In this document: one piece after another, positions 37,622-46,428 of the stretch
How the letters are laid out: each line of letters starts with the position of its first letter
Numbering within the stretch: the first letter of the stretch is position 1
DNA from: Actinomyces sp. oral taxon 897
GTDB lineage: Bacteria; Actinomycetota; Actinomycetes; Actinomycetales; Actinomycetaceae
DNA: 64,000 nucleotides
Direction: 5' to 3'
Assembly: GCF_002999235.1 (NCBI RefSeq)
Contig: NZ_CP027236.1
Location: forward strand, 1,302,001-1,366,000
The notes under the pieces: generated by a model
Database searches by the model: none
What the model was told of the DNA's origin: nothing
Seen by the model: only the letters and a program-made list of their open reading frames with translations
Translations under genes and position numbers: made by a program

Positions 37622-38752
37622 ATGAGCGCACCGCCCCCCGACGGCTGGCAGCCCCCCTCCCAGCCGCTCGACGACCAGCCCCCCCAGGAGCCGGAGGCCC
37701 CGGCAGAGAACGTCCAGGGGATGAGGCCGGAGCGGGCACCCGCCTTCGGGGTCCCGGGCTACGGCGTCCCCACCGACTTCCTCCTGGCCCCCAAGCCCGG
37801 GATCATCCCCCTGCGCCCCCTGACCGTCTCGGAGATCATCGGCGGGGCCTTCGCCGCCCTGCGGGCCAACCCCCGGGCCATGTTCCTGCCCGCCCTGCTG
37901 GTCATGGGCGTCCTGGGCGGGGTCAGCGCCGTGCTGACCTACGCCCTGCAGAGCGCCACTCTGATCAACCTGGACGGCCGCACGACGCAGGGGGCGGCCG
38001 AGACGCTCCTCATCCTGCCGGCCCTCGTCACGCTGAGCCCCTCGACCCTGATCGCGACCGTCGTGTCCATTGTCGCCAACGGGCTGCTGACCGGCCTGCT
38101 CATCGTCACGGTCTCACGGGCGGTCCTGGGGCGGGTGGCCAGCCCGGGCCAGGCCTGGGCGCAGACCAGGGGACGCATCTGGGCGCTGCTGGGGCAGGCG
38201 CTCCTGATCACCCTCATCGAGACGGTCCCACCCGCTGGCGCCACCCTGGGCGCCACGGCGCTGCTGCGCCAGCTCCTGGGGGACAGGACGGTCGACACCG
38301 GCTCGTCGGGGGAGGTCCTCCTGGTGATCCTCGTCATCCTGCTCGTGCTGCTGGTCTGGGTCCTCATCACGGTCTTCCTCGTGGTCCGCCTCTTCCTGGC
38401 CCCCGCCGCGCTCATCCTGGAGAACACCTCGGTGGCCAGCTCGATCCGGCGCTCCTGGACCCTGACCCGGGGCTCCTTCTGGCGGGTCCTGGGAGCCCTC
38501 GTGCTCATGGGGCTCATCGCCTGGCTGGTGGCCGGGGCCATCGGCATCGTGGCCGGGGTCGGAGCTGGCGTGGTGACGGTCCTCCAGCCCGGGTCCGCCA
38601 CCGTGGCCGCCTCGGTCGTCATGCTCGCCTCCACCCTCGCCACCGCCCTGGTCATGCCCTTTACCGCCTCCGTGGCCGCCCTGATCTACATCGACCTGCG
38701 GATGCGCAAGGAGGGCCTGGACATTGAGCTGCGTCGTGCCGCCGCACAGTAG
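37622..38752 (+). CDS. Membrane protein with glycerophosphodiesterase-type membrane domain
   Basis: A 376-aa membrane protein. A Pro/Gln-rich cytoplasmic N-terminus (1-55) is followed by PLTVSEIIGGAFAALRANPR and six or so helices. The motif IRRSWTLTRGSFWRVLGAL near 275-295 is typical of the GdpD membrane domain. There is no phosphodiesterase catalytic domain. Such genes commonly open the actinobacterial DUF4129-DUF4350-MoxR-DUF58 cluster, as here. The start is ATG at 37622. The end overlaps the next gene. Confidence 0.8.
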   Translation: MSAPPPDGWQPPSQPLDDQPPQEPEAPAENVQGMRPERAPAFGVPGYGVPTDFLLAPKPGIIPLRPLTVSEIIGGAFAALRANPRAMFLPALLVMGVLGGVSAVLTYALQSATLINLDGRTTQGAAETLLILPALVTLSPSTLIATVVSIVANGLLTGLLIVTVSRAVLGRVASPGQAWAQTRGRIWALLGQALLITLIETVPPAGATLGATALLRQLLGDRTVDTGSSGEVLLVILVILLVLLVWVLITVFLVVRLFLAPAALILENTSVASSIRRSWTLTRGSFWRVLGALVLMGLIAWLVAGAIGIVAGVGAGVVTVLQPGSATVAASVVMLASTLATALVMPFTASVAALIYIDLRMRKEGLDIELRRAAAQ

Positions 38753-39455
38753 CGCCGGCGGCAGCCGTCGGGGGACGCCGGGCCTCCTGGCGGCCTGCCT
38801 GGCCCTGACGCCCCTGGCGGCGCCCGGGCCCGTGGACGTGCCCGCCACCCCCAGCGCGGAGGAGGCCCGGCGCGCCGCCCAGGAGGAGCTCTCCAAGGCC
38901 GTCTACCAGGAGCGCCCCAGCCTCGCCCAGCTCATCTGGGACTGGCTCCAGGAGCACCTGTCCCCCACCCACCTGGTGCCCGGGGTGCCAGCCTGGGTCT
39001 CGGTGGTCGTCACCCTGGTCGCGGCCCTGGCCCTGCTGGCCGGCCTGGTCTACGTCCTCAGGTACCTGACCTGGGCCAGACGGGCCCGGCTCGGCTCCAG
39101 GCGCCTCTTCGAGGACCCCCGTGACGCCGCCTCCCTGACCCGGGCCGCCGACGCCGCGGCCGGGACGGGCGACTGGGCCACCGCCGTCGTCGAGCGCTTC
39201 CGGGCCATTATCCGCTCCCTGGACGAGCGCGGGCTCATTGAGGACTACCCCGGTATGACCGCCCGGGAGGCCGCCACCCTGGCCGCCCGGGCCCTGCGGT
39301 CGCTGAGGCAGGAGCTGCTCCAGGCCGCCGCCCTGTTCGACTCGGTGCGCTACGGGCACGTCCAGGCCACCAGGCAGCAGGACGAGTGGATACGCCAGCT
39401 GGCAGGCCAGGTGGCCTCCCTGCGCCCGACGCAGACCCAGAAGGGACAGGTATGA
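38724..39455 (+). CDS. DUF4129 domain membrane protein
   Basis: A 243-aa protein with a signal-like N-terminus (LLAACLALTPLAAPG), one membrane helix (about 93-115) and a cytoplasmic DUF4129 domain (AVVERFRAIIRSLDERGLIE, YPGMTAREAA, ALFDSVRYG). It overlaps the upstream gene: TTG 38724 has AAGGAGG 10 nt before it, and GTG 38736 is the alternative. The stop overlaps the next gene (ATGA). Its role is unknown; the cluster is thought to act in envelope protein assembly or transglutaminase-related processing. Confidence 0.85.
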   Translation: MSCVVPPHSSAGGSRRGTPGLLAACLALTPLAAPGPVDVPATPSAEEARRAAQEELSKAVYQERPSLAQLIWDWLQEHLSPTHLVPGVPAWVSVVVTLVAALALLAGLVYVLRYLTWARRARLGSRRLFEDPRDAASLTRAADAAAGTGDWATAVVERFRAIIRSLDERGLIEDYPGMTAREAATLAARALRSLRQELLQAAALFDSVRYGHVQATRQQDEWIRQLAGQVASLRPTQTQKGQV

Positions 39456-40696
39456 GCCCGGCCCCCGCTACCGACACCAGGACCGCTCCCGCCGCCGGGG
39501 CCGGGACGAACCGGCCAGCAGGTACCAGCCAGGCCGTGGGCGACCCCCTGGGCACCCGCCTGCGCCGCGCCCGTCCCGTGGTCCTGGCCCTGCTCCTGCT
39601 GACCGCCGTCGTCCTGGGCACCCTGAGCCTGCGTCCCCAGGTCTCCAAGGTCCCCCTGGCGATCGACAACCCCACCTCCACGGGCGCCATGGCCCTGGCC
39701 GAGCTCCTGCGCGCCCAGGGCGTCTCGGTGCGCTCCACCAGCTCCTGGTCCGACGCCCTGACCGCCTCCCAGGACGGGGCCACGCTCGCACTGGTCTCAC
39801 CTAAGTCCCTGAGCCCCGACGAGCGGGAGGACCTGGCCCGCGCCGGCGGGGACGTCGTGGTCCTGTCCGACCTGTACCAGAGCCTGGCCGGGCTCACCCA
39901 GGCCACCGTCACAGGGGCCTCGACATCCAAGGACACCGTCCTGGAGGCCGGCTGCCAGGACCCCGACGCCCTGGCCGCCGCCCGCCTGCCGGGGGTCCGC
40001 GGCTCGGTGACCGCCACCGACACGTCCGGCCACCAGATCCCCGGCGCCACCGGCTGCTTCCCCCTGGGCCCCTCCGCCGGCTCCTCCCAGCACTCCTACG
40101 CCTACCTCACCGCCCCCCTGCCCTCGGGCGCGACGCTGCGGGTCATCGCCGACAACCAGCTGGTCACCAACGCCACCCTGGCCCAGCAGGGCGCGGCCGC
40201 CCTGGCCGTACGGGCCCTGGGGCACCACCGTGAGGTCGTCTGGTTCGACGCCGACTACCGTGACGCGACCAGCCTGTGGGACTCCCCCGACCTGCCCCGC
40301 CAGCTGCCCGTCCTGGTCCTGCTGTCCCTGGCGGTCCTGGCGGCGCTGGCCGGGGTGCGGGGGCGACGCATGGGGCGTCTGGTGCCCGACCCCCTGCCGG
40401 TGGTCGTGCGCTCCACCGAGACCACGCTGGGGCGCGGGCACCTCTACCGGCGCGCCCACGACCACGCCCACGCCGCCGGGGTCCTGCGGGCCGGTACCCT
40501 GGCCCGGCTCCGTCCCCGCCTGGGCCTGCCCCGCCACTGCGAGACGGCCCTCGTGGCCCAGGCCGCCGCCCGGGTCACCGGCCTGCCCGAGCCCTACCTG
40601 GACCAGCTCCTGGCCGGTCCCCCACCACACGACAACCAGGCCCTGACCGACCTGGCCTCCCAGCTCGACCACCTTGAGAGCGAGGTTCACTCATGA
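39452..40696 (+). CDS. DUF4350 domain membrane protein
   Basis: A 414-aa protein with a cytoplasmic N-terminus, a first helix (ARPVVLALLLLTAVVLGTLS), an extracytoplasmic DUF4350 domain (NPTSTGAMALAELLRAQGV, ALVSPKSLSPDEREDLARAG) and a second helix near 285-305. A cytoplasmic tail follows. The start ATG 39452 and the stop at 40696 both overlap their neighbours by 4 nt, so the DUF4129-DUF4350-MoxR genes are translationally coupled. Confidence 0.85.
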   Translation: MSPAPATDTRTAPAAGAGTNRPAGTSQAVGDPLGTRLRRARPVVLALLLLTAVVLGTLSLRPQVSKVPLAIDNPTSTGAMALAELLRAQGVSVRSTSSWSDALTASQDGATLALVSPKSLSPDEREDLARAGGDVVVLSDLYQSLAGLTQATVTGASTSKDTVLEAGCQDPDALAAARLPGVRGSVTATDTSGHQIPGATGCFPLGPSAGSSQHSYAYLTAPLPSGATLRVIADNQLVTNATLAQQGAAALAVRALGHHREVVWFDADYRDATSLWDSPDLPRQLPVLVLLSLAVLAALAGVRGRRMGRLVPDPLPVVVRSTETTLGRGHLYRRAHDHAHAAGVLRAGTLARLRPRLGLPRHCETALVAQAAARVTGLPEPYLDQLLAGPPPHDNQALTDLASQLDHLESEVHS

Positions 40697-41709
40697 GCTC
40701 CACCCCCTACGGGCAGGACCCCGACGCCCACCCCGCCGCACCGCCCGACGCCCCGGGCCGGGCCGACCCGCGCGGGCGGCTGGTGGCGGTACGCGGTGAG
40801 GTCTCCAAGGCGGTCGTGGGCCAGGACGCCGCCGTCACCGGCCTGGTCATCGCCCTGCTCTCCGGCGGCCACGTGCTCCTGGAGGGGGTGCCGGGGGTGG
40901 CCAAGACCCTCCTGGTGCGCGCCCTGGCCCGGGCCCTGGAGGTGGGGACCACCCGCATCCAGTTCACCCCCGACCTCATGCCCGGTGACGTGACCGGCTC
41001 CCTGGTCTACGACGCCCGCAGCGCCGAGTTCTCCTTCCGCCCCGGGCCGGTGTTCACCAACCTCCTCCTGGCCGACGAGGTCAACCGCACCCCTCCCAAG
41101 ACCCAGGCCGCCCTCCTGGAGGCCATGGAGGAACGGCAGGTGTCCGTCGACGGCCGCCCCCGCCCGCTGCCCGACCCCTTCATGGTCATCGCCACCCAGA
41201 ACCCCGTGGAGTACGAGGGCACCTACCCCCTGCCCGAGGCCCAGCTGGACCGGTTCCTGCTCAAGCTCGTCCTGCCCGTGCCCGAGCGGGCCCAGGAGGT
41301 CGAGGTGCTCTCCCGCCACGCCTCCGGCTTCGATCCGCGCGACCTGGCCGGGGCCGGGCTGGGGCCCGTGGCCTCGGGGGCGGACCTGGCCGCGGCCCGC
41401 GCCCAGGTGCGCACCGTGGGGGCCTCCCCGGAGGTCCTGGGCTACATCGTGGACCTGGTGCGCGCCACCCGCAGCTCGCCGTCGGTGGCCCTGGGGGTCT
41501 CCCCCCGCGGGGCGACGGCGCTGCTGGCCTCCGCCCGCGCCTGGGCCTGGCTGGGGGGACGGGCCTTCGTGACCCCCGACGACGTCAAGGCCCTCGCCCT
41601 GCCCACCCTGCGCCACCGCATCACCCTGCGCGCCGAGGCGGAGATGGAGGGGGTCACCACCGAGTCCGTCGTCAACGGGGTCCTGCGCACCGTCACCGTC
41701 CCCCGCTGA
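40693..41709 (+). CDS. MoxR family AAA ATPase
   Basis: A 338-aa AAA+ chaperone-like ATPase. Walker A is in LLEGVPGVAKTLLVRALA, Walker B in LLADEVNRTPPKTQAALLEA, and sensor 1 in FMVIATQNPVEYEGTYPLPE. The C-terminal lid has SPRGATALLASARAWAWL. MoxR proteins usually work with DUF58/VWA partners to assemble or activate envelope or metal-containing complexes; the partner here is the next gene. The start is ATG at 40693, overlapping DUF4350. Confidence 0.92.
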   Translation: MSSTPYGQDPDAHPAAPPDAPGRADPRGRLVAVRGEVSKAVVGQDAAVTGLVIALLSGGHVLLEGVPGVAKTLLVRALARALEVGTTRIQFTPDLMPGDVTGSLVYDARSAEFSFRPGPVFTNLLLADEVNRTPPKTQAALLEAMEERQVSVDGRPRPLPDPFMVIATQNPVEYEGTYPLPEAQLDRFLLKLVLPVPERAQEVEVLSRHASGFDPRDLAGAGLGPVASGADLAAARAQVRTVGASPEVLGYIVDLVRATRSSPSVALGVSPRGATALLASARAWAWLGGRAFVTPDDVKALALPTLRHRITLRAEAEMEGVTTESVVNGVLRTVTVPR

Positions 41710-41775
41710 CCCCCTGGCCCCGCGGGGCCGGCCGTCGCCGCGGCGACGGCGTCGAACCACCTGTGAGGAGGAGCC

Positions 41776-43062
41776 GTGTTCCTCAGGATGCGCACCGTCT
41801 GGCTGCTCGCCGCCGGCGCGGTCCCCGTCCTGGCCTGGCCGCGCCCGCTGACCGTGGGGATCTGGGTGCTGGTGGTGCTCACCGCCGTGGCGGTGGACGT
41901 CATCCTGGCCCCCTCCCCGCGTGAGCTGCGCGCCGAGCGGCGGGTCTCGCGCTCCGTGCGCCTGGGGCAGTCCACCACGGACACCCTGACCCTGCACAAC
42001 CCCACGGCCCGGGCGTTCCACGTGGAACTGCGTGACGCCTGGGTCCCCTCGGCAGGGGCCGTCGGGGAGCGCGCCACCGTCAGCCTGCCGCCCGGCCAGC
42101 GGCGTCGGCACCGCACCACGCTGACCCCCACGCGCCGCGGGGACCGCCAGGCGGACCTGGTGACCGTCCGCAGCCGGGGGCCGCTGGGGCTCGCGGGCCG
42201 CCAGGTCTCCCTGAGCTGCCCCGCCCGCCTGCGGGTCCTGCCCGCCTTCTCCTCGCGCCGCCACCTGCCCAGCCGCCTGGCGCGCCTGCGCGAGCTCGAC
42301 GGGCGCAGCGCCGTCATGGTGCGCGGCGCCGGCACCGAGTTCGACTCCCTGCGCGAGTACGTGGTAGGCGACGACGTACGCTCCATCGACTGGCGCTCGA
42401 CGGCGCGGCGCGGGGACGTGGTGGTGCGCACCTGGCGCCCGGAGCGGGACCGCCGGGTCCTCATCGTGGTGGACACCGGCCGCCTGGCCGCCGCCCGCCT
42501 GGGGGACGCCCCCCGGCTCGAGGCGCAGATCGAGGCCGCCCTGCTCCTGGCCGCCCTGGCCACCCACGCCGGGGACCGGGTCAGCATCCTGGCCATGGAC
42601 ACCCGGGTGCGTGCCCGCCTCAGCGGCCAGGCGGGACCGGCCCTCATGAGCGCCCTGGCCCAGGCCCTGGCCCCCCTGGACAGCGAGCTGACCGAGACGG
42701 ACTGGCGCACCGTCAGCGCCACGGTGCGCCAGGCCCTGCCCCAGCGCGCGCTCGTGGTCGTCCTGGCGGGCCTGGACGGCGCGGGGGTGGGCATGACGCG
42801 GGCCCTGGCGCCCCTGGCCCGCGAGCACACCCTGCTGGTGGCCTCCGCCACCGACCCCGACCTGGAGGTCCTGCGCTCGCGGCACTCCACCGCCGAGGAG
42901 GTCTACGTGGCGGCAGCCGCCCAGGCCGAGCAGCACGAGCGCGACCGGGTGGCCGAGCTCCTCCAGCGCGCAGGTGCCAAGGTGGTCCAGTCCGACCCCG
43001 ACGCCCTGGCCCCGTCCCTGGCGGACGCCTACCTGGCGCTCAAGGCCGCGGGGCGCCTGTGA
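41776..43062 (+). CDS. DUF58 domain (VWA-like) membrane protein
   Basis: A 428-aa protein with two N-terminal membrane helices (about 8-40), an extracellular-type beta region and the DUF58 core FDSLREYVVGDDVRSIDWRS (about 193-212) leading into a VWA-like fold (VLIVVDTGRLAA). It is the usual partner of MoxR ATPases. The start is GTG at 41776 with AGGAGGAGCC upstream; 66 bp separate it from moxR. It is convergent with the SpoIIM-like gene 17 bp away. Confidence 0.9.
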   Translation: MFLRMRTVWLLAAGAVPVLAWPRPLTVGIWVLVVLTAVAVDVILAPSPRELRAERRVSRSVRLGQSTTDTLTLHNPTARAFHVELRDAWVPSAGAVGERATVSLPPGQRRRHRTTLTPTRRGDRQADLVTVRSRGPLGLAGRQVSLSCPARLRVLPAFSSRRHLPSRLARLRELDGRSAVMVRGAGTEFDSLREYVVGDDVRSIDWRSTARRGDVVVRTWRPERDRRVLIVVDTGRLAAARLGDAPRLEAQIEAALLLAALATHAGDRVSILAMDTRVRARLSGQAGPALMSALAQALAPLDSELTETDWRTVSATVRQALPQRALVVVLAGLDGAGVGMTRALAPLAREHTLLVASATDPDLEVLRSRHSTAEEVYVAAAAQAEQHERDRVAELLQRAGAKVVQSDPDALAPSLADAYLALKAAGRL

Positions 43063-43079
43063 GGGCGGTAGCGCGGCCC

Positions 43080-44075
43080 TCAGGCCGCCACGGGGAGCTG
43101 GTAGCCGGCGTCGTGCTCGTCCAGGTCACCGGTCACCCCGGTGGCCACGGCGCGCCGGCCCAGGGCGATGGTGTAGGCCCACAGCAGCGCCAGGGCCAGG
43201 ACGCCCACCGCGACCTTGACCGCCCACGGAATGGGCGCCGGGGTCACGAAGGCCTCAATGAGCCCGGAGACGGCCAGGGCCACGGTCAGGGCCACGGACA
43301 CCGTCATGAGGGAACGGGCCTCGCTGGCCAGGGCCCGGCCCCGGGGGCGCGGGCCCGGGACCAGGAGGGTCCAGAACAGCTTCAGGCCGGCGCCCCCGGC
43401 CACGAAGACGCTGGTGAGCTCCAGCAGCCCGTGGGGGGCGATGAGGGAGAGGAACTGGGGCAGGGCGTGGTGGTCGGCCATAATGGCCGCCACCTGGCCG
43501 AGGTGCACGACATTGAACCAGAGCACGGCCGCCGGCAGCACCCCGGTGATCCCCCCGGCCACGCACAGGGCCGCGATACGGGCGTTGTTGGTCCACACCT
43601 GGGCGGCGAAGTCCTGGGGGTCGTAGGTGGAGTAGTAGGAGGAGAAGGCGTGGTCCGCGTAATGGTCGAGCTTGGCGGGACTGCCCAGGGAGGCCATGGC
43701 CTCAGGCGAGTGCAGGGTCCACAGGGCCGTGACCACCGCCAGGGCGAGGCCCACCGCGCTCACCCCCAGCGTCCACCAGCGCACCCGGTACAGGGCCGCG
43801 GGCATGCTCACCGCCACCAGGTGGGTCAGACCCGTGACCCACGAGGAGGAGGCGGCGGTCACGCGCCCGCGCGCCCGCACCACCCGGGTGGAGAGCTCGG
43901 CGAGCACGACGGGGTCGGGGGCCTGCGCCGTCACCTGCGCCAGGTGCCGGGCGGCGGCCCGGTACAGGCCCACCAGCTCGTCAGCCTGCGCCCCGCTCAG
44001 ACGGCGTCTGTCTACCAGGGTGTCAAGGCGCTCCCACTGGTCCTGGTGCGCCGCGACGAAGGCATCGATATCCAC
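43080..44075 (-). CDS. Stage II sporulation protein M-like membrane protein (DUF95)
   Basis: A 331-aa membrane protein. A cytoplasmic helical N-terminus (MDIDAFVAAHQDQWERLDTL) precedes five or six helices, including AALCVAGGITGVLPAAVLWF and the SpoIIM-type FLSLIAPHGLLELTSVFVAG. Despite the name, the family is widespread in non-sporulating Actinobacteria beside RDD and MoxR genes, as here, and its role is not established. The start is ATG at 44075. It is divergent from the RDD gene by 17 bp, so both promoters must overlap. Confidence 0.87.
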   Translation of the reverse strand: MDIDAFVAAHQDQWERLDTLVDRRRLSGAQADELVGLYRAAARHLAQVTAQAPDPVVLAELSTRVVRARGRVTAASSSWVTGLTHLVAVSMPAALYRVRWWTLGVSAVGLALAVVTALWTLHSPEAMASLGSPAKLDHYADHAFSSYYSTYDPQDFAAQVWTNNARIAALCVAGGITGVLPAAVLWFNVVHLGQVAAIMADHHALPQFLSLIAPHGLLELTSVFVAGGAGLKLFWTLLVPGPRPRGRALASEARSLMTVSVALTVALAVSGLIEAFVTPAPIPWAVKVAVGVLALALLWAYTIALGRRAVATGVTGDLDEHDAGYQLPVAA

Positions 44076-44092
44076 CTCAGGAGTGTGACACC

Positions 44093-44923
44093 GTGAGTAC
44101 CGAACCGTCCTCCTCCGAGCGGAGGATTGAACAGGATCTCATGGTCATCGGGGAGGCCGTGGCCCTGGAGGTCGTCCCGGCCTCTCTCGGGTCGCGCCTG
44201 CTGTCAGGGATCATTGACTACGGCACGATGCTGGTGGGGCTGGTCCTGTCCCTGGCGACGTTCTCGCTGGCCGTCGAGAACGACTACTCCATGACCACGG
44301 CGCGCCTGGCCGCCGTGCTCTCCCTGGTGGTCTTCACCTGGCTGGTCGCTCTGCCCCTGCTCATTGAGTCGGCCAGCAACGGGCGCAGCCTGGGGCGCCT
44401 GGTCATGGGCACCCGGGTGGTGCGCGACGACGGCGGGAGCGTGCGGCTGCGCCACAGCCTGGTGCGGGTCCTGCTCAGCGTCATCGAGGTGTGGTTCACC
44501 CAGGGGGTCCTGTGCCTGATCACGTGCGTGGCCACGAGGCGGAACAAGCGCCTGGGTGACGTGCTGGCCGGCACCTACGTCATCCAGGAGCGCGCCGCCG
44601 CCCGCCGTACCCCGCCCGTACTCATGCCCCCCGAGCTGGCGGCGTGGGCCCGTCAGGCCGACATCCGCGGGCTCCCGGGCCACCTCGCCCTGGTGGTGCG
44701 CACGTTCCTGTCGCGGACCACCTCCTTCCAGCCGGCGGTGCGGGCGCACCTGGCCACCGAGCTGGCGGCGCAGGTCGCCACCTGCGTGAGCCCTCCCCCG
44801 CCGCCGCGCACCCACCCCGAGCGCTTCCTGGCCGCGGTCCTGGCCGAGCGCCGGGACCGCGAGCTCCTCATGGAGCTCCAGGAGCGGCAGGCCGAGGAGG
44901 AGACCGTCCCGTCCCTGCTGTGA
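44093..44923 (+). CDS. RDD family membrane protein
   Basis: A 276-aa membrane protein of the RDD family. The GSRLLSGIIDYGTMLVGLVL segment begins the first helix. The conserved second half has SNGRSLGRLVMGTRVVRDDG and NKRLGDVLAGTYVIQER. The cytoplasmic C-terminal 100 residues are extra to the RDD core. The start is GTG at 44093. It is the usual neighbour of SpoIIM-like genes; function unknown. Confidence 0.87.
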   Translation: MSTEPSSSERRIEQDLMVIGEAVALEVVPASLGSRLLSGIIDYGTMLVGLVLSLATFSLAVENDYSMTTARLAAVLSLVVFTWLVALPLLIESASNGRSLGRLVMGTRVVRDDGGSVRLRHSLVRVLLSVIEVWFTQGVLCLITCVATRRNKRLGDVLAGTYVIQERAAARRTPPVLMPPELAAWARQADIRGLPGHLALVVRTFLSRTTSFQPAVRAHLATELAAQVATCVSPPPPPRTHPERFLAAVLAERRDRELLMELQERQAEEETVPSLL

Positions 44924-45096
44924 GCCGGGTGCGTACCACGGCGGGCTCACCGGCGTCCGGGCCAGCCTGGCTCCCCGCGACGCTACCGGGGGGCGCCGCG
45001 CCGGGTACTACCGGGGGGCGCCGGGGCGGCTGGCGGCCCCGCTCGACTACTCCTGCTCGGCCAGCTCCTGCTGGGCCGGCCCCCGCTCAGCTGTGC

Positions 45097-45363
45097 TCAG
45101 GCGGCCCCTGCTCGGCTGGCTCCCGCTTGGCCGGCCCCCGCGGGCGCGGGCAGGGCCTGGTCGACCAGGAGCACCGGCACGCCGTCGCGCACCGGGTAGG
45201 CCAGGCGGGCACCGGGTGACAGCAGGCAGGGCCCCGCACCGGGCAGGACGACGTCGAGCAGCTCCTGGCCGGTGACCGGGCAGCGCAGGAGGGCGCGCAG
45301 CCAGGGGGCCACGGCCTGCCCCGGCTGGGGCACCGAACCGGCCCGGGACGTGACGTCTCCCAC
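45097..45363 (-). CDS. Trm112-like zinc-ribbon protein
   Basis: An 88-aa protein with the Trm112p-like core: WLRALLRCPVTGQELLDVV, then LLSPGARLAYPVRDGVPVLL. Only one of the usual zinc-binding pairs is obvious, so the metal site may be lost. The start is GTG at 45363, directly after the DUF3499 stop, with the ribosome site AGGGCTGAGG inside that gene's end. Trm112 activates methyltransferases in other organisms; the partner here is unknown. The last residues are a Gly/Ala-rich tail. Confidence 0.75.
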   Translation of the reverse strand: MGDVTSRAGSVPQPGQAVAPWLRALLRCPVTGQELLDVVLPGAGPCLLSPGARLAYPVRDGVPVLLVDQALPAPAGAGQAGASRAGAA

Positions 45364-45364
45364 C

Positions 45365-45826
45365 TCAGCCCTCCTTGTGTCCGCGCAGTACGCGCAGGTG
45401 CCCGCGGCGGATGATCTCGTCCTCGCTGCCGGGGGAGGTGATCCCCGGCATGTCCCGGACCTGGCAGGGGAGGGTGTCAGCCACCTCGGTCAGCGGCACG
45501 GGGGAGATCCCGCCGCGTGAGCTGCGCTCGGCGCGCCTGGGCACGGGGCGGGGGGTCCGGGAGGCCTCCCGGACGGCGTCGGCCAGGGCCAGGAGGTCGT
45601 CCTCACTGGGCGGGGCCGGGGCGAGGTCCGTGGCCAGGCGGATGACCTGCCAGCCGCGGGGGGCGGTAAAGGAGTCCACGTGCTTCTGGCACAGGTCGTA
45701 GGCCTCCGGCTCACGTTCGGTGGACAAAGGCCCCAGGACGATTGTCGAGTCGGCGTAGACGCTGGTGAGGGTCGCCACAGCGGGGTTCTCACAGCCGGAT
45801 CGTCGGCACGGTCTGACACTTCGCAC
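45365..45826 (-). CDS. DUF3499 family protein
   Basis: A 153-aa actinobacterial protein. The conserved block is CRRSGCENPAVATLTSVYAD, then STIVLGPLS and EAYDLCQKHVDSFTAPRGW, with Cys residues arranged like a small zinc-binding fold. The second half is variable. The start is GTG at 45826; a -10-like TAGCCT lies 6 nt upstream on this strand, suggesting a leaderless mRNA. It is divergent from the zincin-like gene and co-directional with the Trm112-like gene 1 bp on. Confidence 0.85.
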   Translation of the reverse strand: MRSVRPCRRSGCENPAVATLTSVYADSTIVLGPLSTEREPEAYDLCQKHVDSFTAPRGWQVIRLATDLAPAPPSEDDLLALADAVREASRTPRPVPRRAERSSRGGISPVPLTEVADTLPCQVRDMPGITSPGSEDEIIRRGHLRVLRGHKEG

Positions 45827-45919
45827 TCTAGCAGGCTACCGTGTACGCAGGGTGGAGGCCCTACCGACGCCCCAGTATGAAGGCCAGGAGCGAACCGCGG
45901 AGCGAATAGGGTGTGCACC

Positions 45920-46357
45920 GTGCCGTCCTCCCCCGCTCCGGTCCCCACCTCGCCCGCCGTCCACCGTCGTGACCGGCACGGCCGGGGCCTGCGGGGACCC
46001 CTGCTGCCGCCCGCGCTGCCCGCCTGGCGCACCCGCGCCGAGCGCTTTGACGAGATGGTGGTAGCCAGTGCCAGCGAGCTGGCCAGGCGCTGGCCGCAGG
46101 TGGAGGCCGTCCAGTTCGCCGTCGAGGACGTCCCGCCCTCGGACCCGGCGCCCTGGGAACGGGGCGTGGTCCTGGGGCGGGGCTTCCAGGCCGAGCCGCG
46201 GGCGGGCCTGCCCGCGCGGGTGGTGCTCTACCGGCGTCCCATCACCTCCCGGGCGCGGGGGACCCAGGACCTCCCCGCCCTGGTGCACCAGGTGGTCGTG
46301 GAGCAGGTGGCGCTCATGCTGGGACGCCGTCCTGAGGAGATCGACCCTGACGCCTAG
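45920..46357 (+). CDS. Zincin-like metallopeptidase family protein (motif degenerate)
   Basis: A 145-aa protein of the small zincin-like family paired with DUF3499 genes in Actinobacteria. The core is RFDEMVVASASELARRWPQ, then VQFAVEDVP and VVLYRRPI. Where the family's HExxH zinc motif is expected, the sequence reads VHQVVVEQVALML, lacking both the Glu and the second His, so peptidase activity is doubtful. GTG 45920 follows TAGGGT by 7 nt, a plausible leaderless start; GTG 45911 is the longer choice. Confidence 0.75.
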   Translation: MPSSPAPVPTSPAVHRRDRHGRGLRGPLLPPALPAWRTRAERFDEMVVASASELARRWPQVEAVQFAVEDVPPSDPAPWERGVVLGRGFQAEPRAGLPARVVLYRRPITSRARGTQDLPALVHQVVVEQVALMLGRRPEEIDPDA

Positions 46358-46428
46358 GGCACGCCGGCCCTGGCGCGTGGGGCTGCCGAGGCTGGCGCAC
46401 CCTGGTCCCGGCGCTGGTCACGGCGGCC

